Below, piece after piece: positions 1-7,087 of a DNA stretch of 8,142 bases; position 1 is the first letter of the stretch, and each line of letters opens with the position of its first letter. Made by a program: the position numbers and the translations under genes. Source of the DNA: an uncultured Nostocoides sp. (GTDB lineage Bacteria; Actinomycetota; Actinomycetes; Actinomycetales; Dermatophilaceae); NCBI GenBank assembly GCA_936931335.1, contig CAKZIH010000406.1, forward strand, positions 1-8,142, in the 5' to 3' direction. A model generated the notes under the pieces. The model searched no databases. It saw nothing but the letters and a program-made list of their open reading frames with translations, and was not told where the DNA came from.

Positions 1-1112
1 GTGCCAACTGCCGCCGCACTCGCCGCGGCGGCGCTCGCAGCGCCACCCGTGGCGGCATTCGATCCAGCGACAGTTCCGTCGTCGCCGGCTGCCGGGTCGC
101 CATTGGCGTCCGAGCCCGTATGCGGTTGCACCCACGCCACGATCGGTGTGGCGTGCGCCGCGCCGGGCTCGGATGCGCTCAGCACCGAATCGTCCTGGGC
201 CGCAACGCTTTCTGCCGAAACCTGCGGCGTCGGGTCGTTCCGCTCGGCTACCACCGGTGCGGCCGACACCGGCAGCACCTGGGTGACCTCCGGGGAGGGG
301 GCTGCCCCCATCTCACCGGATTCCGCGTGCGGCACCACCGCCCGCTGCTCACCGGGCAGCGCAGCCCAGGGGGCGATCTGCCCGGCATAGTCGGCGGGGC
401 TGATGGGGCCCAGATCCTGGTTCAGGGTCAGATGGCAGATGGTGTCCAGATCCGCGGGCACTCCCACGGCCAGTTCCGAGGGCCGCGGGACGCCGCCGAC
501 GATCCGCGGGGCCGGGTCCAGGCCGGCGTCCCCGCCATACGGCCACCGGCCGGTCAGACCGGCATACGCGAGGGCAACCAGGCCCTTGGTGTCGCGGCGC
601 AAGGCGGTCTTGCCGTCCACATCGTCGAGGCCCGCGAAGGCGGCCTGGGTGGCCAGGCCCGCGAGCTTCACGCGGCCATCGGCCAAGACCAGGACGCTGT
701 CCGGGGTCAAGCCCAGGTGGTGCAAGCCACGGCGGGCGCCGGCGTCCAGCGCCAGCGCGATCTCACCGGTCAGGCGGCGCACATCTTCGGCAGCCATTCC
801 GTGGCGGCCGATCAGCGAGGTCATTGTCTGGGCGTCGTCGAGGTTCTCCTCGACGACATACACATAGTCGTACTCCTGGCCGACATCGAGCACCTGCACC
901 AGGCGGGGGTTGTCCACCCCGGCGGTACGGCGGGCCGCATCGGCGACGGCGGGTGCTTCCGGGCTGTCCAGATCGATGACCAGGAGGGTCACCAGGCGGT
1001 CCAGGGTGTTGTCCTGGGCGACCCAAATCTCCGCATCCGCCCCCTCGGAGAGGTGGCGCACGGTGACATACCGCTGGTCGCCGATGACGGTTCCGGGATG
1101 CAGGCCCGTCAC
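1..1112 (-). CDS. Protein kinase-like pseudokinase downstream of MurJ (partial, C-terminus beyond window)
   Basis: 370 codons are visible and no stop is reached at the left edge. Residues 10-190 follow a Ser/Thr kinase fold: a degenerate glycine loop (LSEGADAEIW, 21-30), an N-lobe strand (RLVTLLVIDLD), and a C-lobe segment D174...GLVALAYAGLTGRWPY. The canonical catalytic residues are absent: the VAxK lysine is Leu44, HRDLKPxN reads HLGLTPDS (132-139), and DFG reads GLA (152-154). Residues 219-249 (PADLDTICHL...IAPW) resemble the segment that ends the MviN kinase-like domain. From about 258 onward the chain is Ala/Pro/Ser-rich and low in complexity, as expected of a linker before a membrane segment or exported domain that lies outside the window. 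The GTG start at 1112 is chosen over an in-frame ATG at 1133 because AAGGAGG sits 5 nt before the GTG. In mycobacteria the equivalent domain is fused to MurJ and binds FhaA when phosphorylated. A similar signalling role is inferred here. Confidence 0.85.
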   Translation of the reverse strand, partial: MTGLHPGTVIGDQRYVTVRHLSEGADAEIWVAQDNTLDRLVTLLVIDLDSPEAPAVADAARRTAGVDNPRLVQVLDVGQEYDYVYVVEENLDDAQTMTSLIGRHGMAAEDVRRLTGEIALALDAGARRGLHHLGLTPDSVLVLADGRVKLAGLATQAAFAGLDDVDGKTALRRDTKGLVALAYAGLTGRWPYGGDAGLDPAPRIVGGVPRPSELAVGVPADLDTICHLTLNQDLGPISPADYAGQIAPWAALPGEQRAVVPHAESGEMGAAPSPEVTQVLPVSAAPVVAERNDPTPQVSAESVAAQDDSVLSASEPGAAHATPIVAWVQPHTGSDANGDPAAGDDGTVAGSNAATGGAASAAAASAAAVG

Positions 1113-1214
1113 ATTCCCCTCCTTCGCTGGCATGATGTCGCGACCGGTTGCCCGGGTGCGCGGCCCGCCCATCCTAGATGGGCCTGCCCGCAGCGCCGGT
1201 TCGCCACGCGTCGA
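1113..1214 (-). other. Intergenic region between murJ and the pseudokinase, with hairpin and possible -10
   Basis: This 102-bp gap contains a perfect 7-bp inverted repeat, GCCCATC-CTA-GATGGGC (1167-1183), with a 3-nt loop and no T-tract. On the minus strand the second half includes TAGGAT (1176-1171), which fits the actinobacterial -10 pattern TANNNT. A transcript starting there would have a leader of roughly 50 nt carrying the strong ribosome binding site. No convincing -35 is seen. It could be an internal promoter, a weak terminator or an mRNA-stabilising stem, and these cannot be told apart by reading. Confidence 0.4.
1118..1124 (-). promoter_or_regulatory. Strong ribosome binding site of the pseudokinase gene
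   Basis: On the minus strand AAGGAGG is followed by GGAAT and then GTG. This near-perfect Shine-Dalgarno lies inside the stretch that would be coding if the upstream ATG at 1131-1133 were used, so it decides the start in favour of GTG at 1112. It also shows that the pseudokinase is translated independently of murJ. Confidence 0.8.
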
Positions 1215-2834
1215 TCACCGTCGGATGCGGCGCGCCACCGGCGCGATCAGGTCGCCCACCTCGCGTACCCGCATCCGGTGCGCGATGGCCCAGGTGAGCG
1301 CCAAAAAGGCGGGACCGGCGAGGGCGAGCACCACCGCGGCCAGCACCCGAGAGCCGGACAGATCGCCCACCAGCACATGCAGCACCAACCAGACGAGGAG
1401 CCCGGCGACCAGGCTGGCCAGGCCCAGGCGGACATAGGTGCGCACGGTCCGGCCCAGTCCCAGCGGACCCAGTCGTTTGCGCAGCGCGATGATGGCGACC
1501 GCCAGGCCGGCGGCATTGCTCACGCTTTGGCCCACGCCCACCCAGATCCCGGTCTGGCTGACCGGCACCAGGAAGGCCAGCAGATTGATCACCGTGGCCA
1601 CCCCGGTCACCACCAGCTGGAAGAAGAATGGGGTCCGCGCATCCTCAAAGGCGTAGAAGACCCGGTTGACCAGATAGAGCCAGCCGAAGGGCAACACCCC
1701 GAGCAGCATCGCCGCGAGGACCGCGGCCGTCGCCCGGGTCTCCGCGGGCCCGCGCCCAAAGAAGACCTGCACCACCAGCGGGGCGAGCAGGAGGCCGGCG
1801 ATGCTCGCGGGGACCAGGATCGGCGCGGGCAATCGCAAACCGCGGGTCAGGTCCGCCTTGACCTCACGGGTGTCCCCGACATCCGCCGCTTTGGATAGGC
1901 GCAGGAAGAGTGCCGTGGTCAGCGAGACCGTGACCAGCGAGTGCGGCAGCATGAAGAGCAGGAAGGCATTGTCGTATGCCGCTTTGCCGGCCACCACGAT
2001 GCTCTCGCGGTGGGCGATATCGCTGGCCCGGGTGAGCACTCGGCTGGTGACGATGAAGCCGAGCTGGCTGACCGCGACCGCGGCGAAGGACCACAGCGCC
2101 ACCCGGGACGCCGAGCCCAGGCCCACCCCGCGGAAACCGAACCGCGGCCGGTAGCGGAAGCCGCTGCGCTGCAACGGGATGAGCAGGAAGAGCCCCTGCA
2201 CCACGATCGACACGGTGGCGGTGCCGCCGACCAGCCAGGTCATCTCCGGGGTCCACTGCCGCGGTGGCGCGGCCTGGGGATAGCCGGCGAAGAGGAAGAT
2301 CGCCAGACCGGCGATCGCCACCACATTCGCCAGCACCGGGGCCCACATGAAGGCGGTGAAACGGCCCCGGGCGTTGAGGACATTGCCGAGCAGGGTGTAC
2401 AGCCCATAGAAGAAGACCTGCGGCAGGCACAGGTAGGCGAAGGTGACGGCGAGTTTCACCGCGGCCGGATCGGTGGTGTCGCTGAACAGCCGCACCAGCA
2501 GCGGGGCTGCCGCGATGGCCAGCAGCGTGGTGGCGGCCATCAGCAGCAGGGCCAGGGTGAGCAGCCGATCGACGAAGTCCTGGCCGCCGTCCTCCCGATT
2601 GGTGGCCTTGACGATCTGGGGGACCAGGACGGCGCTGAGCATGCCACCGGCCAGCAGCAGGTTGATCTGGTTGGGCAGGGTGTTGGCCACGGAGAAGGCG
2701 TCCGCGGCCAAGCCGGACAGACCGAATACCGCCACCACCATGGCCGCGCGGACCAGCCCGAGGATGCGCGAGACAAGGGTGCCGGAAGCCATCAGCGCGC
2801 TGGCGCGCCCGAGGCTCGGGGAGGTGGAACTCAA
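1215..2834 (-). CDS. murJ: Lipid II flippase MurJ (MviN family)
   Basis: The predicted integral membrane protein has 539 residues, close to the usual 510-550 for stand-alone MurJ of the MOP superfamily. It flips lipid-linked peptidoglycan precursor from the cytoplasmic to the outer face of the membrane. The N-terminus carries the family signature SRILGLVRAAMVV, whose Arg23 and Arg29 match the essential Arg18 and Arg24 of E. coli MurJ. It is followed by AADAFSVANTLPNQ and AGGMLSAVLVPQI (Asp45 matches E. coli Asp39). A second-lobe segment, FMLPHSLVTVSLTTALFLRL, is also typical. Hydrophobic stretches run through nearly the whole chain, consistent with about 14 helices. The protein ends in a short basic tail (ARRIRR) and lacks the kinase-like extension fused to mycobacterial MviN. 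No ATG or GTG lies near the expected N-terminus. TTG at 2834 is chosen because it overlaps the upstream stop as TTGA and has GGAAGG 7 nt before it; the first in-frame ATG would remove 14 residues. Confidence 0.93.
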   Translation of the reverse strand: MSSTSPSLGRASALMASGTLVSRILGLVRAAMVVAVFGLSGLAADAFSVANTLPNQINLLLAGGMLSAVLVPQIVKATNREDGGQDFVDRLLTLALLLMAATTLLAIAAAPLLVRLFSDTTDPAAVKLAVTFAYLCLPQVFFYGLYTLLGNVLNARGRFTAFMWAPVLANVVAIAGLAIFLFAGYPQAAPPRQWTPEMTWLVGGTATVSIVVQGLFLLIPLQRSGFRYRPRFGFRGVGLGSASRVALWSFAAVAVSQLGFIVTSRVLTRASDIAHRESIVVAGKAAYDNAFLLFMLPHSLVTVSLTTALFLRLSKAADVGDTREVKADLTRGLRLPAPILVPASIAGLLLAPLVVQVFFGRGPAETRATAAVLAAMLLGVLPFGWLYLVNRVFYAFEDARTPFFFQLVVTGVATVINLLAFLVPVSQTGIWVGVGQSVSNAAGLAVAIIALRKRLGPLGLGRTVRTYVRLGLASLVAGLLVWLVLHVLVGDLSGSRVLAAVVLALAGPAFLALTWAIAHRMRVREVGDLIAPVARRIRR

Positions 2835-4903
2835 CGATGACCCTTCCGGAGGCGGCTGCGCAGCAGACCCGCGACGAATAGGGCCGCGGCGATGCCACCG
2901 ATGACCCAATAGATCCACGATCCGGTGGGGAAGGCCCGGATCATCACGGTATTGGAGGTGCCGATGGGGCGGCCTTGCGGGGTGCTCAGGGTGACCCGCA
3001 GCGGGATATCGCCCGCGGCCAGGACGTCGGCGCGCAGCCGCACCGTGGCCCGCGAGCGCGGGCCGATGTCCAGGGGCTCGGCATCGGAGGTGATCCGCAG
3101 GCGGTTGCCGAGCGGCTGCACCTCGACCCGCACATCGCGCACGGCGACGTCCAGATCGTTGGTGACGGTCAGTTGCAATAGACCGGAGTCGGCGAAGAAG
3201 TTGATCGTTTCCGGGGCGACCGCCAGTGCCTTGCGGGACCGGTCGGCCGTGCTGCGAATGTCGGTGATGACCCGGGTGAGGGCCCCGCGGTCGGTGCGCC
3301 ACCGACTGCCATACGCCTGGCGCAGGGTCTCGCTCCACAACGCGGCGGTCTCGGCGCCATCGGCCCGGACCGGGACCATCGCCATCAGCGTGTCGTAGGC
3401 CGCGTGCAGAGCCTGGGCCCGGCCGGGGGTGAGCGCGACCGGGCCGGTGGCGGGGTCGACCGGCACACCAGTCGGCAGGTTCAGGTCGGCGGCGGGCTGC
3501 TCGGGCAGGGCCGCGCTGCCGCGGGACGCCCGGAGTTCGTCGAGGGAGACATTGCGCAGCCAGGGCGCGGACCGCAGGCTGTCCAGTGCCTGGCGCAGCG
3601 CACCATCACCGGGGGTCACCGAGCGGGGCAGCGCGAGGAGCACATCCCGCTGGGTGCCCGGGTATTCCCCGAGCAGCCCCAGGGAATCTGCCAGCAGGCG
3701 CTGGCCGGTGACCACGCCGGTGGGATCGTCCGGCAGGCCTAGCAGCGCATTGCTCAGGCCGTCGTCATAGGCGAGCACCTCGATGCCAGCCACCGGTGCG
3801 CGCACCGCGGACGGCGTATGCGCCTCGCCCAACGAACTTGCCGCCCCGATAACGACCCCGAGCCCGCCCTCGGGATAGAGCGAGCGCAACTGCGTAATCC
3901 CGGTGGTGGACAGTCGCCCGTCTGCGGGCCAGGCGAGATCGGTCGATGGCCGGGCGGCCACCCGCTCGGAGGTGGCCCGGGCGCGCGCGAGCAGATCGGC
4001 ATACTGCTCGACCATCCGGGCCACCGGGAGCATCGCGGTGGGGTCGGGATCGGCATACGGCAGCAGCGTGGCGTCCTGGGTGCTCAAGCGGGTGGCGAGG
4101 TCCGTGGCGAAGGCACGGCGCACGCGGGTCTCCGCGCGTTGTTCGGGGCCGACGCGATCCCACGCGGCTCCCGCCTCCGGGTCGGTGGGCCGGGCATCGG
4201 CGACGGCTTCCGGCGCCGCCAGCAGGGTGGGATCGATTGCCCAGGTGACCGGATGATCGGGCGTGGCCGCCACCGCCGCCATCAGCCGCCGCAGCCGACC
4301 GGTGGTGCCGGTCTGCGCATCCCAGGCCGCCGTCCGCTCCGGCCCATATGGCGCCACCAGCGCCTCATCGGCCGCCAGCGTCAGCGGCGTCAGCACCGCG
4401 AGGCGCAGGGGTTCGTAGTCGGCGCTGCGGACATAGGGGGCGAAGGTGCGCACGCGGGTGGAACCGGCGCTGACCAGCAGCGGCAGCGCCCCGAAGGGCG
4501 CCTGCGCGGTACGCGCCGGGCGGTCCATGGTCAATCTAAAGGTGGCGCTGGCCCCCGGAGCGAGCGTGCGACGGATCGCAACGCGATCCAGCCGCTGCAT
4601 CTTCGGTGCGGGTGCGCTGGCGTCGGCATAGGCCCGGATCGCGTCCCGCTCGGTGATCGGCGTGAAAGAACCGGCCAGGCTGACCTGGGGTCCCGGGGCC
4701 GGGGTGGCGCCGGTGTTGGTGATGCGTCCGGTGATGACCACATCCGTGGAACCGGTCGCCACCTGCGGGGTCACCGCGCTCAGGGTGATCGCCCAGCCGA
4801 CATTGTCCCGGGCGGCCCGGGCAGGCGCCCCAGGCAAGAGCGACAACACAAGCAGCACGGTGAGTAGCGCGGCGTGCATCACCGCGCCCGGGATCCGGCG
4901 CAC
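2831..4903 (-). CDS. Secreted, C-terminally membrane-anchored DUF6049-type protein (Rv3909-like)
   Basis: The 690-residue protein has an N-terminal signal peptide: basic MRR, a hydrophobic run LLTVLLVLSLLPG, and a likely cleavage at PARA around residue 30. A single transmembrane helix (about 663-681, starting WIYWVIGGIAAALFV) and a basic tail RSRLRKGHR end the chain, so most of it should lie outside the membrane. An Ig-like β-rich domain follows the signal (about 33-90) and a second precedes the anchor (about 570-655, QLTVTNDLDVAVRDVRVEV). The middle (about 160-540) is globular and of unknown fold, with features such as VTWAIDPTLL. Position between a Nudix gene and murJ identifies it with the Rv3909 family; no biochemical role is established, but the context points to envelope assembly. 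The GTG at 4903 lies 6 nt after the Nudix stop with GAGGG 3 nt upstream. ATG at 4879 is an alternative that would shorten the signal peptide's n-region. Confidence 0.85.
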   Translation of the reverse strand: MRRIPGAVMHAALLTVLLVLSLLPGAPARAARDNVGWAITLSAVTPQVATGSTDVVITGRITNTGATPAPGPQVSLAGSFTPITERDAIRAYADASAPAPKMQRLDRVAIRRTLAPGASATFRLTMDRPARTAQAPFGALPLLVSAGSTRVRTFAPYVRSADYEPLRLAVLTPLTLAADEALVAPYGPERTAAWDAQTGTTGRLRRLMAAVAATPDHPVTWAIDPTLLAAPEAVADARPTDPEAGAAWDRVGPEQRAETRVRRAFATDLATRLSTQDATLLPYADPDPTAMLPVARMVEQYADLLARARATSERVAARPSTDLAWPADGRLSTTGITQLRSLYPEGGLGVVIGAASSLGEAHTPSAVRAPVAGIEVLAYDDGLSNALLGLPDDPTGVVTGQRLLADSLGLLGEYPGTQRDVLLALPRSVTPGDGALRQALDSLRSAPWLRNVSLDELRASRGSAALPEQPAADLNLPTGVPVDPATGPVALTPGRAQALHAAYDTLMAMVPVRADGAETAALWSETLRQAYGSRWRTDRGALTRVITDIRSTADRSRKALAVAPETINFFADSGLLQLTVTNDLDVAVRDVRVEVQPLGNRLRITSDAEPLDIGPRSRATVRLRADVLAAGDIPLRVTLSTPQGRPIGTSNTVMIRAFPTGSWIYWVIGGIAAALFVAGLLRSRLRKGHR

Positions 4904-4909
4904 GAGCCC

Positions 4910-5389
4910 TCACTCGCCCCCGGCCAGGCGCTGCCAGGCCTCGCGGGCGATCCGGCGCTCGTTGGGGAAGGTCAGATGCCGGTGCGCCTCGCGCAGGGGC
5001 AGCCAGGCAACGTCCACGGCCTCCTGGTCGGGGTCGTTCTCGATCGTCAGGAAGCCACCGACCGCCTCGAGCAGGTAGTGGTGCACGAATTTGTGGACCC
5101 GCCGGTCACCGGTGGCGAACCAGTAGTCGATGGTGCCCAGCTTGACCAGCACCCGGGCCTCGATGCCGGTCTCCTCGGCGACCTCCCGGGCCGCGGTCTC
5201 GGACAGCGTTTCCGCGCCCTCGATATGTCCCTTGGGCAGGCACCATTCCAATCGGCCGGCGCGGTTGCGCCGGGCGATGACCGCGATATGCGCCACCCCC
5301 GCCTGGACGTCCACGACGACCCCGCCGGCGGAGCGCTCCTCGACCGCCGGAAGGCGCCGGGCGGCGCGTCCGTGGCCAGGCTGACTCAT
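4910..5389 (-). CDS. Nudix hydrolase (MutT4-like, Rv3908 position)
   Basis: The 159-residue protein is a single Nudix domain. The Nudix box is complete, Gly54-x5-Glu60-x7-Arg68-Glu69-Val70-x-Glu72-Glu73-x-Gly75-Ile76, and supplies the Mg2+-binding glutamates. It is preceded by EWCLPKGHIEGAE, the usual approach to the box. The family cleaves nucleoside diphosphates linked to another moiety. The substrate cannot be read from the sequence: nucleotide-pool cleaning and dinucleoside polyphosphate hydrolysis are both possible. It is the first gene of the leftward cluster and diverges from pcnA, as in mycobacteria (Rv3908/mutT4 beside Rv3907c). The ATG at 5389 has no good Shine-Dalgarno, but a -10-like TAAAGT ends 6 nt before it, suggesting a leaderless transcript. 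The first 16 or so residues (Gly/Arg-rich) are probably disordered. Confidence 0.92.
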   Translation of the reverse strand: MSQPGHGRAARRLPAVEERSAGGVVVDVQAGVAHIAVIARRNRAGRLEWCLPKGHIEGAETLSETAAREVAEETGIEARVLVKLGTIDYWFATGDRRVHKFVHHYLLEAVGGFLTIENDPDQEAVDVAWLPLREAHRHLTFPNERRIAREAWQRLAGGE

Positions 5390-5395
5390 GGGGTC

Positions 5396-5401
5396 ACTTT
5401 A
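5396..5401 (-). promoter_or_regulatory. Candidate -10 element for the Nudix-DUF6049-murJ transcript (leaderless)
   Basis: On the minus strand TAAAGT is followed by GACCCC and then ATG. The hexamer fits TANNNT, and its 6-nt distance from the ATG would place transcription initiation on or next to the start codon. No recognisable -35 is present in the GC-rich upstream stretch, which is common for actinobacterial promoters. Confidence 0.5.
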
Positions 5402-5403
5402 GG

Positions 5404-5414
5404 CGGACTGTCCG
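5404..5414. promoter_or_regulatory. Short palindrome in the divergent promoter region (possible operator)
   Basis: CGGAC-T-GTCCG is a perfect inverted repeat with a 1-nt centre, lying immediately upstream of the proposed -10 of the Nudix gene. A DNA-binding dimer here could affect the leftward promoter. It does not match a factor site I can name, and an 11-bp palindrome in GC-rich DNA may be chance. Confidence 0.25.
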
Positions 5415-5420
5415 AATGGG

Positions 5421-5438
5421 CCGGCCAAGCCGGGCCGG
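5421..5438. other. GC-rich inverted repeat between the divergent genes
   Basis: CCGGCC and GGCCGG flank a 6-nt spacer (AAGCCG). With the palindrome at 5404-5414 it fills the middle of the 88-bp divergent intergenic region. There is no T-tract and no coding gene on either side that it would terminate. In such GC-rich sequence the significance is low. Confidence 0.2.
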
Positions 5439-5463
5439 GTAGGGCGGGGGGCAGGAATCGGCA

Positions 5464-5469
5464 TACGGT
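5464..5469 (+). promoter_or_regulatory. Candidate -10 element for pcnA (leaderless or nearly so)
   Basis: TACGGT fits TANNNT and ends 8 nt before the pcnA ATG. The intervening GGGACATC holds at most a weak GGGA ribosome binding site, so a very short or absent leader is the simplest reading. No -35 is evident. Confidence 0.45.
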
Positions 5470-5477
5470 GGGACATC

Positions 5478-6944
5478 ATGGAATCCGCCACGGCTGCGGC
5501 GCTGCGCCGCGCGGTCGCTCATCTGGGCCCGCTGCTCCCGCTGCTACGTGAACTCGGCGAGCTCTTCGCCGAGTGTGGGCATGAGCTCGCGCTGGTCGGC
5601 GGGCCGGTTCGGGATGCCCTGCTGGGACGTCCTTCACCCGACCTAGATTTCACCACCGACGCCCGTCCGGACGTGATCGAGGAGATCCTGGCGGGCTGGG
5701 CCGAGACGACCTGGGACATCGGCCGGGAGTTCGGGACCATCGGCGCGGCGCGCCGCGGGCTCACGGTGGAGGTCACCACATACCGCGCCGATGCCTATGA
5801 CGGGGTGACCCGCAAGCCGGTGGTCGCCTTCGGCGACCGGCTCGAGGACGATCTGCGGCGGCGGGACTTCACGGTCAACGCCATGGCGCTGCGATTGCCC
5901 GACCTCACCTTTGTCGACCCGTATGACGGCCTGGAGGCCTTGGCGCGCAAGCGGTTGCGGACGCCGGCGGAGCCGGAGGTGTCCTTCGGGGATGATCCGC
6001 TGCGGATGATGCGGGCGGCTCGGTTCTGCGCGCAGCTCGGGTTCGACCTGGCCGCCGACGCGGCCGAGGCGATGCAAGCGATGGCGAGCACCATCGCGAT
6101 CGTGTCTGCCGAGCGCGTGCGCGATGAGCTCTCCAAGCTCCTGCTGGCGCCGGATCCCCGTCGCGGGCTGGTGTTGCTCGTCGACGGCGGGCTGGCCGAG
6201 CATGTGCTGCCGGAGCTGCCTGCGCTGCAACTCGAAGTCGATGAACACCACCGGCACAAGGACGTCTACGAGCACAGCCTCACCGTGCTGGACCAGGCGA
6301 TCGACCTGGAAGGCCCGCCGGACGCCGGGCCGGAAGCGGTGCCCGGGCCGGACCTGATCCTGCGCCTGGCCGCGCTGCTGCACGACATCGGCAAGCCGGC
6401 GACGCGACGCTTCGAGCCCGGTGGCGGGGTCTCCTTCCATCACCACGAGATCGTCGGTGCCAAGCTCGCCCGTGCTCGGTTGCGCGCGCTGCGCTATGAC
6501 AAGGAGACAGTCAAGGCGGTCACCAGGCTGGTGGAATTGCACCTGCGTTTCCACGGGTATGGCGGTGGGGCCTGGACCGATTCGGCGGTGCGCCGGTATG
6601 TCACCGACGCGGGGCCGCTGTTGCCGCGCCTGCACCTGTTGACCAGGGCTGACTGCACCACCCGCAATGTCCGCAAGGCGCGCGCGCTTTCGCAGACCTA
6701 TGACCAATTGGAGCTACGGATCGAGCGGCTGCTGGCGCAGGAGGAGTTGGGCCGGGTGCGGCCCGAACTCAATGGCAATGAGATCGCGCAGGTCCTGGGG
6801 ATCGCCCCGGGTCCGGTCCTCGGGCGCGCCTACTCCTATCTCTTGTCGGTTCGACTCGACGAGGGGCCGATCGGCGTTGACGCGGCTGCGGCCCGCCTGC
6901 GGGAGTGGTGGGCACAGCAGCCGGAGTCGCAGTCGGCCGAGTGA
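5478..6944 (+). CDS. pcnA: CCA tRNA nucleotidyltransferase / poly(A) polymerase family protein with HD domain
   Basis: The 488-residue protein belongs to the class II nucleotidyltransferase family, which adds or repairs the CCA end of tRNAs (some members polyadenylate RNA). The catalytic head has LVGGPVRDALLG (39-50) and the metal-binding DLD (55-57). It also has RRDFTVNAM (128-136), which handles the ribose and active site, then DPYDGLEALARKRLRT, the usual linker strand, and GDDPLRMMRAARF (171-183), the nucleotide-selecting segment. A C-terminal HD phosphohydrolase domain is complete: His266, His302-Asp303 (LLHDIGKP), HHH at 321-323 and Asp392 (LTRADCTT). The tail ends with LNGNEIAQVLGIAPGPVLGR (431-450), typical of HD-containing members. 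Length and architecture match actinobacterial PcnA (Rv3907c), and divergence from the Nudix gene is the conserved arrangement. CCA addition versus poly(A) activity cannot be decided from motifs alone; CCA addition is more likely if this is the only family member in the genome. Confidence 0.93.
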   Translation: MESATAAALRRAVAHLGPLLPLLRELGELFAECGHELALVGGPVRDALLGRPSPDLDFTTDARPDVIEEILAGWAETTWDIGREFGTIGAARRGLTVEVTTYRADAYDGVTRKPVVAFGDRLEDDLRRRDFTVNAMALRLPDLTFVDPYDGLEALARKRLRTPAEPEVSFGDDPLRMMRAARFCAQLGFDLAADAAEAMQAMASTIAIVSAERVRDELSKLLLAPDPRRGLVLLVDGGLAEHVLPELPALQLEVDEHHRHKDVYEHSLTVLDQAIDLEGPPDAGPEAVPGPDLILRLAALLHDIGKPATRRFEPGGGVSFHHHEIVGAKLARARLRALRYDKETVKAVTRLVELHLRFHGYGGGAWTDSAVRRYVTDAGPLLPRLHLLTRADCTTRNVRKARALSQTYDQLELRIERLLAQEELGRVRPELNGNEIAQVLGIAPGPVLGRAYSYLLSVRLDEGPIGVDAAAARLREWWAQQPESQSAE

Positions 6945-6964
6945 GTCGTGCCGAACGAACCCGG

Positions 6965-6994
6965 CCGCACGAGGCCGCCGCGGACGTCGTGCGG
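6965..6994 (+). terminator. Candidate transcription terminator hairpin after pcnA
   Basis: CCGCACGA (6965-6972) and TCGTGCGG (6987-6994) form a perfect 8-bp stem around a 14-nt loop that can itself pair CCG with CGG. It starts 20 nt after the pcnA stop codon. No T-tract follows, which is frequent for terminators proposed in actinobacteria but makes the call less certain. Confidence 0.5.
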
Positions 6995-7087
6995 ATGATG
7001 CCGGCGAGGCGAGCGCGAAGGGTGAGGTGCGGCATACATGCCCGGGGGTATTGGGCGCGTCTGGTCGCACAACATTGATCCCATCGC

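Noticed and set aside
1..390. Plus-strand open frame of 129 codons, Ala/Ser/Thr-rich, resembling a secreted low-complexity protein
   Set aside because: It is the antisense of the pseudokinase's Ala/Pro-rich linker; the low complexity comes from that strand and no ribosome binding site or start context supports it.
1113..1214. A frameshift or sequencing error separating a MurJ-pseudokinase fusion
   Set aside because: The gap holds no kinase-like or MurJ-like coding sequence, MurJ ends in a normal basic tail, and the pseudokinase has its own strong ribosome binding site. A natural split is more likely.
120..1898. 592-codon plus-strand open frame
   Set aside because: It lies antisense to the pseudokinase and murJ, is rich in Gly, Arg, His and Gln with no domain or motif, and crosses the murJ/pseudokinase intergenic region. 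It is a typical shadow frame of GC-rich coding DNA.
2835..3338. Extension of the murJ frame upstream to 3338
   Set aside because: The extension lies wholly inside the DUF6049 gene and encodes Arg/Pro/His-rich shadow sequence; MurJ homology begins right after the TTG at 2834.
3818..4867. 349-codon plus-strand open frame
   Set aside because: It is antisense to the DUF6049 gene, with Gly/Arg/His/Gln-rich, motif-free composition.
5643..6707. 354-codon minus-strand open frame
   Set aside because: It is antisense to pcnA, whose catalytic and HD motifs are complete; the composition is that of a shadow frame.
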